Shown here one piece after another: positions 1-7,876 of a DNA stretch of 64,000 nt. The notes beneath the pieces are model-generated. The model saw nothing but the letters and a program-made list of their open reading frames with translations, was not told where the DNA came from and did not search any database. The DNA lies in NCBI RefSeq assembly GCF_900113135.1, contig NZ_FOOH01000010.1:1-64000 (forward strand). Direction: 5' to 3'. A program made the translations under genes and the position numbers. This DNA comes from Salegentibacter agarivorans (GTDB lineage: Bacteria > Bacteroidota > Bacteroidia > Flavobacteriales > Flavobacteriaceae). Numbering within the stretch: position 1 is the stretch's first letter; each line of letters opens with the position of its first letter.

Positions 1-212
1 TCCGTCTCAAGGAAAAAGCCAGGAACCTACTATTAAGTGAAGCGGGAATAGCACATCGTAAACGTCGGTGCTGGGATGTGGAAGCCGTCTTTGGGAATAT
101 CAAGCAAAATATGGGCTTCAAGCGATTTATGCTTCGGGGAATGGAGAAAGTAACTACTGAAATAGGGTTAATTGCTATGGCGCACAACTTAAGAAAATTC
201 AGTATAGCATAG
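1..212 (+). mobile_element. IS1182-type transposase, 3' end only (cut by window edge)
   Basis: An open frame running from base 3 to the TAG at 210-212 encodes about 69 residues that look like the extreme C-terminus of an IS1182-family DDE transposase. The tell-tale segment has the form VEAVFGNIKQNMGFKRF followed by LRG, then a helix ending in MAHNLRKF. This is the C-terminal part of the RNase H fold that carries the catalytic Glu (here the E of VEAVFG). The gene begins before the window, so intactness cannot be judged. I could not find a convincing terminal inverted repeat in the roughly 100 bases after the stop, so the right end of the element is not defined. Family assignment comes from recall of the motif. 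Confidence 0.75.
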
Positions 213-294
213 CAAGGGGGCGCTGCTTTGCCTTTTTTTATCATTAAGAATATCTACAAAAGAAGAAGCACTTCTCTCACAAAAACTTTTATCA

Positions 295-335
295 ATAAAA
301 AAGGCCATCTAAATACTTTTTAGACGGCCTCTTTT
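295..335 (-). terminator. Intrinsic terminator after ferritin gene
   Basis: A 9-bp stem (302-310 with 322-330, one G-U pair) around an 11-nt loop is followed on the minus strand by a run of six T. It lies about 55 nt past the ferritin stop and would end that transcript. Confidence 0.75.
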
Positions 336-387
336 AATTTAATGATCTGAAATAAATTCAGAATGATGCATATTTTCTTATAAAAAT

Positions 388-918
388 CTATTCTGCACGT
401 TTGTCTCTAATTTGCGGGATGCGCTCATCTAATAATTTAAGACCCAGGCCTTCGGTGCCCATAAGATCAAATAACTCTAGCGCACGGCGCATTGTTTGCT
501 CTTCTTCCATTTGCTCTGCTATAAACCACTGTAGAAAATACTCGGTAGTATAATCGTTTAATTTTCGGCATTTACCTACAATATTGTGAATTGCTTTGGT
601 AATAGCAATTTCCTGGTCTAAAGCAGTTTCAAAGATTTCTTCCAAAGATTTAAAATCGTGATTTACACCACTAACTTCTGGAGAATACGCGGTACCACCA
701 TTATCGTTAATAAATCTAAAGATCTTCATCATATGCTCTCTTTCTTCTGCAGCTTGCTCGTAAAAGAAATCGGCACTATAAGAAAGGGCATTGTGATCGC
801 ACCAGGAAGCCATAGCTAAATAAGCTGATGATGAATGTGCTTCTTTTTCAATTTGTTTATTTAAAAGATCCATGACATCTACATGGATACTTAAATTTTG
901 TCTTACTAAATCTTTCAT
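388..918 (-). CDS. ftnA: Bacterial non-haem ferritin
   Basis: Cytosolic iron-storage protein forming a 24-mer shell that oxidises Fe(II) and stores it as ferric mineral. I start it at the Met at 918 (176 residues, the normal family length). The frame is open to 969, but the extra 17 residues do not look like ferritin. The ferroxidase ligands can be placed by comparison with E. coli FtnA: Glu26, Glu59, His62, Glu103, Gln136 and Glu139 (in KEAH, AEEREH, LDQE and AEQMEEE). The last 12 or so residues form a charged tail. It is transcribed alone towards a good terminator at 295-335. No haem-binding Met of bacterioferritin is evident. Iron regulation is plausible, but I saw no Fur box. Confidence 0.93.
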   Translation of the reverse strand: MKDLVRQNLSIHVDVMDLLNKQIEKEAHSSSAYLAMASWCDHNALSYSADFFYEQAAEEREHMMKIFRFINDNGGTAYSPEVSGVNHDFKSLEEIFETALDQEIAITKAIHNIVGKCRKLNDYTTEYFLQWFIAEQMEEEQTMRRALELFDLMGTEGLGLKLLDERIPQIRDKRAE

Positions 919-1083
919 TTTCTTTGTATTTTTAATGCTATTTACTTCACCAGATTTGTGCTTAACCATTTTTTTGCGACCAGCATTGTGCCGGTTTATT
1001 AGTCATTTTCTATAAAATTAGCCAAATAGGCGGTAAGAACCTAATTAGGAATAGAATTTAGAAATAGTCTAAAGTGAAATAGA

Positions 1084-1398
1084 TTAAACTGAATTGGTAA
1101 GCAGGGAATTAAGTTCAAGCATAGCAAAAGAACCGGTAATAAATTCTTTAAGATCTATACATTCTAAAGTATTAAAAACAAAGAAGTGTTGCCTATTGCA
1201 TAGCATAAGCATTTCCAAACCGTGCGGGTTTTGCCCATTAAAATGAGAATCCAGGTCAATTTCTTTAACTTGCTGTCTAAACGCTAAAAACTGGCAAAAA
1301 CCAAGCTGAATGGTTTTATGCGGAAATTCAATAAAAAAGCATCGCTGCTTATCACATTGATAAGAAGTAAAGAATTGAGACTGGTGTAATACTTTCAT
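1084..1398 (-). CDS. Small conserved protein, DUF6686-like
   Basis: A 104-residue soluble protein without signal peptide or membrane segment. It resembles a small Bacteroidota family I recall as DUF6686, in which a short N-terminal segment with two cysteines (here CDKQRC at residues 15-20) is followed by a beta-rich part and a helix. Function is unknown. A consensus promoter at 1407-1437 places the transcript start only a few bases before the ATG, so the mRNA would have almost no leader. It lies between the ferritin and Lrp genes on the same strand, but its own promoter argues that it is not simply part of their operon. The family name is from memory and should be treated as tentative. Confidence 0.6.
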   Translation of the reverse strand: MKVLHQSQFFTSYQCDKQRCFFIEFPHKTIQLGFCQFLAFRQQVKEIDLDSHFNGQNPHGLEMLMLCNRQHFFVFNTLECIDLKEFITGSFAMLELNSLLTNSV

Positions 1399-1406
1399 AC
1401 TGCAGC

Positions 1407-1437
1407 CAAAATTAATTCTTATTTAGAATAAATCCAA
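1407..1437 (-). promoter_or_regulatory. Flavobacterial promoter of the 104-residue gene
   Basis: On the minus strand TTG (1437-1435), 20 nt spacer, then TAATTTTG (1414-1407), matching the Bacteroidota consensus TTG-N17-23-TAnnTTTG. It sits in the 45-bp gap before the gene at 1398. Confidence 0.6.
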
Positions 1438-1443
1438 AGAATA

Positions 1444-1914
1444 TTAAATTTTGATTTGCCTTTTTATTTGTTGATTTAACGAAATAAAGGTTTCGGTTCT
1501 TGAAACCCCTTCTATAGCCTGAATATCTTTGTTGAGTACATTCATTAAATGCTCGTTATCTCTACATAATATTTTGATGAAAATAGACCAATTCCCGGTG
1601 GTGTAATGGCATTCAATTACTTCAGGAATTCGGCTTAGCTGTTTTACAGCCTGCGGGTTACTAACTGCTTTATCTAAGTAAACCCCTACAAAGGCCATAG
1701 TTTTATAGCCCAACTTGCGGGGGTTTATCATAAGTTTAGAGCCTTCAATTAAACCTGCTTTTTCCAATTTGCGTAAACGCTGGTGAACTGCTGCACCGGT
1801 AATCCCGATATTCCTGGCGATTTCTAAAATAGATTTTTTGGCATCTTCCATTAAGAAATTCAGGATGGTTTTATCTATACCATCTATAACAACAGTCTCG
1901 TTTACAACTTTCAT
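1444..1914 (-). CDS. Lrp/AsnC family transcriptional regulator
   Basis: A 156-residue feast/famine regulator. Residues 8-60 form the AsnC-type winged helix, including the phrase ILEIARNIGITGAAVHQRLR that holds the HTH. Residues about 70-150 form the RAM ligand-binding beta-alpha sandwich that binds amino acids and drives octamer assembly. It follows the saccharopine dehydrogenase-like gene by 51 nt in the same direction, so the pair is probably co-transcribed. An Lrp protein beside a lysine-catabolic enzyme suggests that it senses lysine or a breakdown product and controls that gene, but this is inference from position. Length and architecture are normal. Confidence 0.9.
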   Translation of the reverse strand: MKVVNETVVIDGIDKTILNFLMEDAKKSILEIARNIGITGAAVHQRLRKLEKAGLIEGSKLMINPRKLGYKTMAFVGVYLDKAVSNPQAVKQLSRIPEVIECHYTTGNWSIFIKILCRDNEHLMNVLNKDIQAIEGVSRTETFISLNQQIKRQIKI

Positions 1915-1965
1915 TTGGGAGGTTTATTGGTTAAAGAGCTAAAGTAGCAAATTGAATTCAAAAAT

Positions 1966-3339
1966 TTAATTTCCTACTTCTCCAAAAGGGTTATAACCCA
2001 AATATTCGGTCTCTTTTTCTTTAAAAACAATATCGTGTTTCTCTAATTCTTTTAGAATGGGTTCATAAACTTCTTTTTTAATAGGAAGCTGAACGCCGGG
2101 TGTGGTTATTTCGCCCTTTAAGATTTTTAAAGTAGCTATGGCTACAGGAAGCCCCACGGTTTTTGCCATTGCAGTTTCAGTTTGGTCTTTCCCAATGTGC
2201 ACCATAGTTGAATCTATCTGTTTTTTCTTGCCTTTTAATTCGTAACCAAATTTATGGTACATTACAATCATATCCTTATCGTCTGGGGCCAGGCTCCATT
2301 TATCCATTAAGATTTTCTGTAGGGCTTGGGCAGGCGTAGCTTCTTTAATTCCAATTTTTTTGTCTTTATTGAATAAATCCAGGTCCAACAGTTTTTCCCA
2401 CATAAGATCGTCCTGATCTATTTTTAAATTATGCCGAAGTTTAAGTTCTACAGTATCTGTAGGGGAATAAGGGAGAAAGGAATTCACAAAATCACGATAG
2501 CTCATATTTTCTGAATCTTTCATTTTAAAACTATCATCGGTCATTCCAAGTTGCACAAACATATTCCACGCACGGCTGAAGCCAACCCGCCTAATGGTAC
2601 CGCGGTAAAGTGTAAGTACATCTTCCAGGCCATAAATGCTCATATAGTCTAGCGAATTTCTATTGGCATAACCTTCAAATTTGCCGTAACCTTCAATGTG
2701 GAGGAACTCGGTTCTTCTAAATAAACGGTGATAAGGAATGTATTTATATTTTCCTTCCTGTATAAACTCGGCCACGCCGCCCTGCCCGGCAACCACTACA
2801 TTTCTTGGGTTCCAGGTAAATTTATAATTCCAGAGATTGGTGTCGCTTTCAGGAGCTACAAGGCCGCCTGTAAAAGATTCAAATAAAAGTATTTTTCCGC
2901 CTTTATCACCAATACGATCTATAACCTGCATTGCACTCATATGATCAATACCGGGATCTACCCCAATTTCATTCATAAATATGAGTCCGTTTTCCTTTAC
3001 TTCTTCATCTAAAGCTTTCATTTCTTTGCTTATGTAAGAGGCGGTCACCATATTCTTTTTGAACTTTACGCAAGCTTTGGCAACTTCTATATGAAATCTC
3101 GCCGGCAGCATGGAAATCACGATATCGGCACTTTTAACTGCATTCTCCCTGCTTTCAGCATTAAAAACATCTAAATGAAAAGCTTCGCAATGCTTTTTAT
3201 TCTTGCAGGCTTTTTTAGCATTCTCAAGATCAATATCTCCAATTCTTAAAAAGAGATCTTCGGTCCCGGCTTTGGACAAAAGATGGTCGATTAGGACAGA
3301 AGTAGATTTTCCTGCCCCGATTATTAAAATGTTGTTCAT
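1966..3339 (-). CDS. Saccharopine dehydrogenase family protein (LYS9-like)
   Basis: A 457-residue cytosolic NAD(P)-dependent oxidoreductase. It starts with a Rossmann nucleotide-binding loop (IGAGKSTSVLIDHL, residues 7-20), followed by a saccharopine dehydrogenase C-terminal domain from about residue 135 (NEIGVDPGIDHM onward). In yeast-type lysine metabolism this enzyme converts saccharopine to 2-aminoadipate semialdehyde plus glutamate, or the reverse. In Bacteroidota a catabolic direction is commonly assumed. Together with the Lrp gene just downstream and the glutaryl-CoA dehydrogenase-like gene at 27973-29151 it suggests lysine degradation, although no lysine-ketoglutarate reductase is in this window. 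Some members of this fold act on carboxyspermidine, so the exact substrate is not proven by sequence. Confidence 0.82.
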   Translation of the reverse strand: MNNILIIGAGKSTSVLIDHLLSKAGTEDLFLRIGDIDLENAKKACKNKKHCEAFHLDVFNAESRENAVKSADIVISMLPARFHIEVAKACVKFKKNMVTASYISKEMKALDEEVKENGLIFMNEIGVDPGIDHMSAMQVIDRIGDKGGKILLFESFTGGLVAPESDTNLWNYKFTWNPRNVVVAGQGGVAEFIQEGKYKYIPYHRLFRRTEFLHIEGYGKFEGYANRNSLDYMSIYGLEDVLTLYRGTIRRVGFSRAWNMFVQLGMTDDSFKMKDSENMSYRDFVNSFLPYSPTDTVELKLRHNLKIDQDDLMWEKLLDLDLFNKDKKIGIKEATPAQALQKILMDKWSLAPDDKDMIVMYHKFGYELKGKKKQIDSTMVHIGKDQTETAMAKTVGLPVAIATLKILKGEITTPGVQLPIKKEVYEPILKELEKHDIVFKEKETEYLGYNPFGEVGN

Positions 3340-3407
3340 AAAATAAATTAGTTTTGTGTAGTGGTTTACGAATGTATTAAATCTTTAACTCATAAAAAAT
3401 AACCTAA

Positions 3408-3797
3408 ATGAATAGGAAATTTTTAATAACCGGGGCGATTTTTGGACTTTTAGCAGTAATAATTGGTGCTTTTGGTGCACATGGTTTAAAACCATTATTA
3501 GATATCGCCGCAAGGGAATCTTTTGAAACCGGGGTTAAATATCAAATGTATCATGGTTTGTTACTTCTTTTTATTGGAGGTTTTAAAATGCCCTCATTTC
3601 GTTTTCAAAAACCAATCTTTTATCTGCTCCTATTTGGCGTAATTTGCTTTTCTGGATCTATATATTTACTCGCCACCAATAATTTAACAACTATAGATTT
3701 TACGGCAATTGCATTAGTGACCCCGCTGGGAGGTACGCTATTAATAGCCGCGTGGATTTTTTTACTGGTGGAATTCATAAAATTTAAGTCTAAATAA
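3408..3797 (+). CDS. DUF423 integral membrane protein
   Basis: A 129-residue inner-membrane protein with four predicted hydrophobic segments (about residues 4-24, 43-58, 67-88 and 98-122). It carries the family hallmark near the N-terminus, GAFGAHGLKP, and YQMYHGLLLL in the second helix. DUF423 (E. coli YgdD type) has no firm biochemical function. It is divergent from the saccharopine dehydrogenase gene across a 68-bp gap and 75 nt upstream of pckA, which has its own promoter. Confidence 0.88.
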   Translation: MNRKFLITGAIFGLLAVIIGAFGAHGLKPLLDIAARESFETGVKYQMYHGLLLLFIGGFKMPSFRFQKPIFYLLLFGVICFSGSIYLLATNNLTTIDFTAIALVTPLGGTLLIAAWIFLLVEFIKFKSK

Positions 3798-3834
3798 TTT
3801 AAGAAAGTTTAGCAGTTTATGTGTATAAGATTTA

Positions 3835-3842
3835 TAATTTTG
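3835..3842 (+). promoter_or_regulatory. Likely -7 element of pckA promoter
   Basis: TAATTTTG matches TAnnTTTG and lies 30 nt before the pckA start. No clear TTG element at the right distance, so only the -7 box is supported. Confidence 0.5.
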
Positions 3843-3872
3843 TACCCATAACAAACCACACACTTTAAATTT

Positions 3873-5474
3873 ATGCTTGCACACACCCAAACTACGAAAA
3901 CGATTTCGTTAGAAAACTACGGGATCAGAAATGCAACGGTACACTACCAGTTATCTCCTGAAGAACTTCATTACGATACTTTAGAACATGGTCTTGGTAC
4001 CGAAACAAATTCGGGCGCCCTGGCTATTAACACGGGAGCTTATACCGGGAGATCGCCAAAAGATCGTTTTATTGTAAAAGATGAAATTACCCGCGACAAA
4101 GTTTGGTGGGGAGATATCAATATTCCTTTTGATGCTGCCAAATTCGACAAACTTTATGATAAGGTTGCCAATTACCTTTCTGATAAGGAAATTTACGCTC
4201 GCGATGCCTATGCCTGCGCCGAAGAAAAATACCGCTTAAATATTAGGGTGGTAAATGAGTATCCCTGGTCTAATATGTTTGCCTATAATATGTTTTTAAG
4301 GCCGGAAGAAAAGGAACTCGAAAGCTTTAAGGAAGAATGGCTAATTCTTAACGCTCCCGGTTTTAAGGCAAATCCTGAAGTAGATGGAACGCGCCAGGAG
4401 AATTTTGCTATTCTTAATTTCAGAAAAAAAATTGCTTTAATTGGTGGAACCGGCTACACAGGGGAGATTAAAAAAGGAATATTTTCAGCCTTAAATTTTA
4501 TACTTCCGGTAGATAAAAATACGCTTCCAATGCATTGCTCTGCTAATGTTGGTGAAGATGGTGATACCGCCATATTTTTTGGACTTTCGGGAACGGGAAA
4601 AACCACTTTATCTGCAGATCCTGACAGAAAACTAATTGGTGATGATGAACACGGTTGGACCAAAGAAAATACAATTTTTAATTTTGAAGGGGGCTGCTAC
4701 GCTAAGGTGATAAACCTTACCGAAGAAAATGAACCAGATATTTACCGAGCCATCAAGCCGGGAGCTATTTTGGAAAATGTAATCTTGGACGAGGACGGGA
4801 ATGTAGATTTTTCTGATACCAGCATAACTCAAAATACAAGAGTTAGTTATCCTATTCATCATATAGATAATATTCAGGTGCCATCGGTAGGTGAAAATCC
4901 CAAGAATATATTCTTTTTAACCGCCGATGCTTTTGGGGTTTTGCCCCCAATAAGTAAACTTACGCCTGGCCAGGCGGCTTATCATTTTATAAGCGGTTAT
5001 ACGGCAAAAGTTGCGGGTACCGAAGCTGGAATAGATGAACCTGTACCAAGTTTTTCAGCCTGTTTTGGTGCGCCTTTTATGCCTTTGCACCCTACAAAAT
5101 ATGCCGAAATGTTAAGCGCTAAAATGAAAGAAGCCGGAGTAAATGTTTGGTTAATTAATACTGGATGGACCGGTGGGCCATATGGTACCGGAAACCGAAT
5201 GAAATTAAAATATACCCGGGCTATGATTAGCGCTGCGCTAAATGGCGAATTAAAAGATGCGGAATTTAGTACGCATAATATGTTCGGGCTACAGATGCCA
5301 TTAAATTGTCCTAACGTGCCTGCAGAAGTTTTAAATCCCAGAAATACCTGGAAAGATACTGCAGCTTATGATAAAAAAGCAGGAGAACTGGCAAATTCCT
5401 TTAAAAAGAACTTTGAAAAGTTTGAAGCATATGCTAATGATGAAATTATGGCCGGCGGGCCAACTTCATCCTAG
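3873..5474 (+). CDS. pckA: Phosphoenolpyruvate carboxykinase (ATP)
   Basis: Converts oxaloacetate plus ATP to phosphoenolpyruvate, CO2 and ADP, the first committed step of gluconeogenesis. The 533-residue length is typical for the ATP-dependent class. Visible motifs are the PEPCK signature near residue 220 (PMHCSANVGEDG), the P-loop GLSGTGKT (about residues 239-246), the metal-binding kinase-2 loop IGDDEHGW (about 253-260) and the adenine-binding region near NTGWTGGPYGTG. It stands alone between its own -7 promoter element and a strong terminator at 5508-5537. With the glycogen operon near the right end of the window it points to active carbon storage and gluconeogenesis. Confidence 0.97.
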   Translation: MLAHTQTTKTISLENYGIRNATVHYQLSPEELHYDTLEHGLGTETNSGALAINTGAYTGRSPKDRFIVKDEITRDKVWWGDINIPFDAAKFDKLYDKVANYLSDKEIYARDAYACAEEKYRLNIRVVNEYPWSNMFAYNMFLRPEEKELESFKEEWLILNAPGFKANPEVDGTRQENFAILNFRKKIALIGGTGYTGEIKKGIFSALNFILPVDKNTLPMHCSANVGEDGDTAIFFGLSGTGKTTLSADPDRKLIGDDEHGWTKENTIFNFEGGCYAKVINLTEENEPDIYRAIKPGAILENVILDEDGNVDFSDTSITQNTRVSYPIHHIDNIQVPSVGENPKNIFFLTADAFGVLPPISKLTPGQAAYHFISGYTAKVAGTEAGIDEPVPSFSACFGAPFMPLHPTKYAEMLSAKMKEAGVNVWLINTGWTGGPYGTGNRMKLKYTRAMISAALNGELKDAEFSTHNMFGLQMPLNCPNVPAEVLNPRNTWKDTAAYDKKAGELANSFKKNFEKFEAYANDEIMAGGPTSS

Positions 5475-5507
5475 CATTGTTTTTAATTAGTTAATTGATT
5501 CAAAAAA

Positions 5508-5537
5508 ATCCGGTGTAAAGTGCACCGGATTTTTTAT
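5508..5537 (+). terminator. Intrinsic terminator of pckA
   Basis: Perfect 8-bp stem ATCCGGTG/CACCGGAT (5508-5515 with 5523-5530), 7-nt loop, then a T tract. It starts 34 nt after the pckA stop. Confidence 0.85.
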
Positions 5538-5602
5538 TTAAAAAAATATAAATGGAAGGTAATCTTAACTCACTAGAGTGAGGTTTAAAATTCTTCTATA
5601 TG

Positions 5603-6349
5603 TTATTTCTTATTTGCTTCTGCAATATATTTTTGCAACGCCATGGTCATAGATGGGGTATCTGGAGTTGGCGCTTTTATATTAACGGTTAGCCCGTGTT
5701 CTTTTGCGGCCTTTATGGTTGTATTTCCAAATACTGCAATTTTTGTTTCTTTCTGCTCAAAGTCTGGGAAATTTTCAAATAAAGATTTGATTCCGCTTGG
5801 GCTAAAAAATACCAGGATATCATAGGTTACATCGCGTAGGTTAGAAAGGTCACTTACCACGGTTTTGTAAAATGTAGCTTGTTTCCATTCTACGCCCAGT
5901 TTGTTTAGCGTTTTTGGAACATCTGGCTTCAGCATATCTGAAGATGGAAGTAAAAACTTCTCGTTCTTATATTTCTTAATAAGCGGAGAAAGATCGGCAA
6001 AAGTTCTTTTCCCAACATAAATTTTCCGCTTGCGGTAAACCACATATTTTTGTAAATAATAAGCTACAGCTTCACTCAAACAAAAGTATTTTAGGGTGTC
6101 TGGCACCTTAAAACGCAATTCTTCGGCAATTCTAAAAAAATGATCAACAGCATTACGGCTGGTAAGAATAATTGCAGAATATTTGGTAAGATCTACTTTT
6201 TGCTGGCGTACTTCTTTAGAAGAGACACCTTCTACGTGAATAAAAGGGATGAAATCAATTTTTACTTTTTGTTTTTCCTCAAGCTCAAAATAAGGAGAGT
6301 TCTCTACTTTAGGTTCGGGCTGGGAAACTAAAATTGTTTTCACTTTCAT
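5603..6349 (-). CDS. hemD: Uroporphyrinogen-III synthase
   Basis: A 248-residue cytosolic protein of the HemD fold (two Rossmann-like domains), which cyclises hydroxymethylbilane to uroporphyrinogen III for haem and sirohaem synthesis. Supporting features are the conserved stretch YSAIILTSRNAVDHFF (about residues 58-73), the second-domain phrase DILVFFSPSGIKSLF and the terminal TPDTPSMTMAL. HemD is poorly conserved in sequence, so the call relies on these patches. It lies 28 nt downstream of the DUF4271 gene in the same direction, an arrangement I recall as common in Flavobacteriia, and the two are probably one transcript. Confidence 0.88.
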   Translation of the reverse strand: MKVKTILVSQPEPKVENSPYFELEEKQKVKIDFIPFIHVEGVSSKEVRQQKVDLTKYSAIILTSRNAVDHFFRIAEELRFKVPDTLKYFCLSEAVAYYLQKYVVYRKRKIYVGKRTFADLSPLIKKYKNEKFLLPSSDMLKPDVPKTLNKLGVEWKQATFYKTVVSDLSNLRDVTYDILVFFSPSGIKSLFENFPDFEQKETKIAVFGNTTIKAAKEHGLTVNIKAPTPDTPSMTMALQKYIAEANKK

Positions 6350-6377
6350 ATATCAATACTTTTATTTGGTCCTTTGT

Positions 6378-6980
6378 TTAAATTGTAATTAGCTTGTACA
6401 AAATAATATAGGGGGCAATTTCGAGAGCGCAAAGGTACAAAATAAAATAAAACCAATTGCCAGTAATCAGGTTTTGATTTTCCCGGTAAATCAATAACAG
6501 GCTAAAAAAATTGCTTAGGACTAAAATACCCAATAAAGTATATAGGGCAAAAGCGGTAGGAGTAAAGGTATAGACGAATATTAAGCTAGGAATTAATAAT
6601 ATAAGTCCTATAAAATTGCGGTAGCTTATTTTTTGATAGAGATAAGAGTCTATTTGCGGGTCTAAATTAAAAACGTTGCCCACTATTTTTTCCAGCCCAA
6701 ATTTTAATAGAACAAAACTACCATAAGCAGTAGCAATACGTATAAAAACAAAAGCCGGGTTTAAAGTTGTATCCTTCCAAAAGAAACTGAAAAACAGATA
6801 GAAAAGCAGGGAAAAAGAGATGAGGTGAACAAAGAAAAGCAAAATGTTAAAAGGATGAAAAGCTTTGTTCTTCTTTCCTCTAAACATCATAAATTTGTTA
6901 GAGGAAAGCAGTGAAAGAAAATCCTCAAAACGTTGTGGATATGCTGTTCTTACAATAGCCAGTAATAGAAACGCACCCAT
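6378..6980 (-). CDS. DUF4271 membrane protein
   Basis: A 200-residue multi-spanning inner-membrane protein from the ATG at 6980, with five or six hydrophobic segments. DUF4271 is restricted to Bacteroidota and usually precedes hemD; function is unknown. The start is doubtful. The frame stays open upstream of the ATG and encodes residues of the form EAIERHIVSLDWITLTL, which look like the family N-terminus, but no ATG, GTG or TTG occurs in frame there. A CTG at 7034 would give about 18 more residues. A -7 promoter element at 7059-7052 would permit that start with a leader of roughly 10 nt. Confidence 0.8.
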   Translation of the reverse strand: MGAFLLLAIVRTAYPQRFEDFLSLLSSNKFMMFRGKKNKAFHPFNILLFFVHLISFSLLFYLFFSFFWKDTTLNPAFVFIRIATAYGSFVLLKFGLEKIVGNVFNLDPQIDSYLYQKISYRNFIGLILLIPSLIFVYTFTPTAFALYTLLGILVLSNFFSLLLIYRENQNLITGNWFYFILYLCALEIAPYIILYKLITI

Positions 6981-7051
6981 TAGCGTGAGGGTGATCCAGT
7001 CTAGTGAAACAATATGTCTTTCTATGGCTTCCAGGATTAAAACTTTTTTTG

Positions 7052-7059
7052 CAAATGTA
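7052..7059 (-). promoter_or_regulatory. -7 element for DUF4271-hemD
   Basis: TACATTTG on the minus strand (CAAATGTA on +), a perfect TAnnTTTG. It is divergent from an identical element for the next gene at 7118-7125. Confidence 0.55.
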
Positions 7060-7117
7060 TAATTATTTTGAGGTTAAAACTTGAAGGTGATGCCGGGAAA
7101 CGAAGATTTAAAATGCA

Positions 7118-7125
7118 TACATTTG
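7118..7125 (+). promoter_or_regulatory. -7 element for the glycosyltransferase-dihydroorotase run
   Basis: TACATTTG, perfect TAnnTTTG, 17 nt before the ATG at 7142. No convincing TTG at the normal distance. Confidence 0.5.
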
Positions 7126-7141
7126 TGCAAAAATTGATAAG

Positions 7142-7876
7142 ATGGTAAAGGGGATAGTCATTATACCCACCTTTAATGAAATTGAAAACATTGAGCGACT
7201 GGTTAGAAACGTGTTTTCTCAACCTACACAATTTCATATTTTGGTGGTAGATGATAATTCTCCCGATGGCACTGCAACCCTGGTAAGAACCCTGCAAGCC
7301 GAATTTCATGATAGTCTTTTTCTTGAAGAAAGAGTAGGGAAATTAGGTTTGGGAACGGCTTACATTCACGGTTTTAAATGGGCGCTGCAAAGGGATTACG
7401 AGTATGTTTTTGAGATGGATGCCGATTTTTCTCATAATCCTAACGATCTTATAAGATTATACAATACCTGCAAAAGGAATAATGCCGATGTTGCCATAGG
7501 TTCCCGATATAAAACCGGGGTAAATGTAATTAACTGGCCTATGAGCAGGGTTTTATTATCCTGGCTGGCATCTAAATATGTAAGATTTATTACCGGAATG
7601 GATATTCACGATACCACCGCCGGTTTTGTTTGTTATAAAAGAAAAGTGCTGGAGACAATAGATTTGGATAGCATACAATTTGTTGGCTATGCCTTCCAGA
7701 TAGAAATGAAGTTTAAAGCATATTTGCTGAACTATAATTTAGAAGAAGTTCCCGTAATCTTTACAGATAGAACACGAGGAACTTCAAAAATGAGTGGCTC
7801 CATAATTTCTGAAGCCATTTTTGGGGTAATAATAATGAAGATTAAAAGTCTTTTTAAGCAGATTAAATTGAAATGA
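7142..7876 (+). CDS. Polyprenol monophosphomannose synthase-type glycosyltransferase (GT2)
   Basis: A 244-residue GT2 enzyme of the Dpm1 type, expected to transfer mannose from GDP-mannose to a polyprenyl phosphate at the cytosolic membrane face. Visible motifs are the N-terminal IIPTFNEIENIERLV (residues 6-20), DDNSPDGT (about 39-46), the DxD-type metal site MDADFSHNP (about 98-106) and the acceptor region RTRGTSKMSG near the C-terminus. There is no membrane helix, so it is the soluble Dpm1-only class. It overlaps the dihydroorotase start by 4 nt (ATGA), so the two are translationally coupled. Lipid-linked mannose could feed protein O-glycosylation, which fits the DUF2723 protein elsewhere in the window, but that link is inference. 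Confidence 0.88.
   Translation: MVKGIVIIPTFNEIENIERLVRNVFSQPTQFHILVVDDNSPDGTATLVRTLQAEFHDSLFLEERVGKLGLGTAYIHGFKWALQRDYEYVFEMDADFSHNPNDLIRLYNTCKRNNADVAIGSRYKTGVNVINWPMSRVLLSWLASKYVRFITGMDIHDTTAGFVCYKRKVLETIDLDSIQFVGYAFQIEMKFKAYLLNYNLEEVPVIFTDRTRGTSKMSGSIISEAIFGVIIMKIKSLFKQIKLK

Noticed and set aside
7037-7309. 90-codon minus-strand frame overlapping the glycosyltransferase start
   Set aside because: Shadow of the GT2 gene and its promoter region; no family features.
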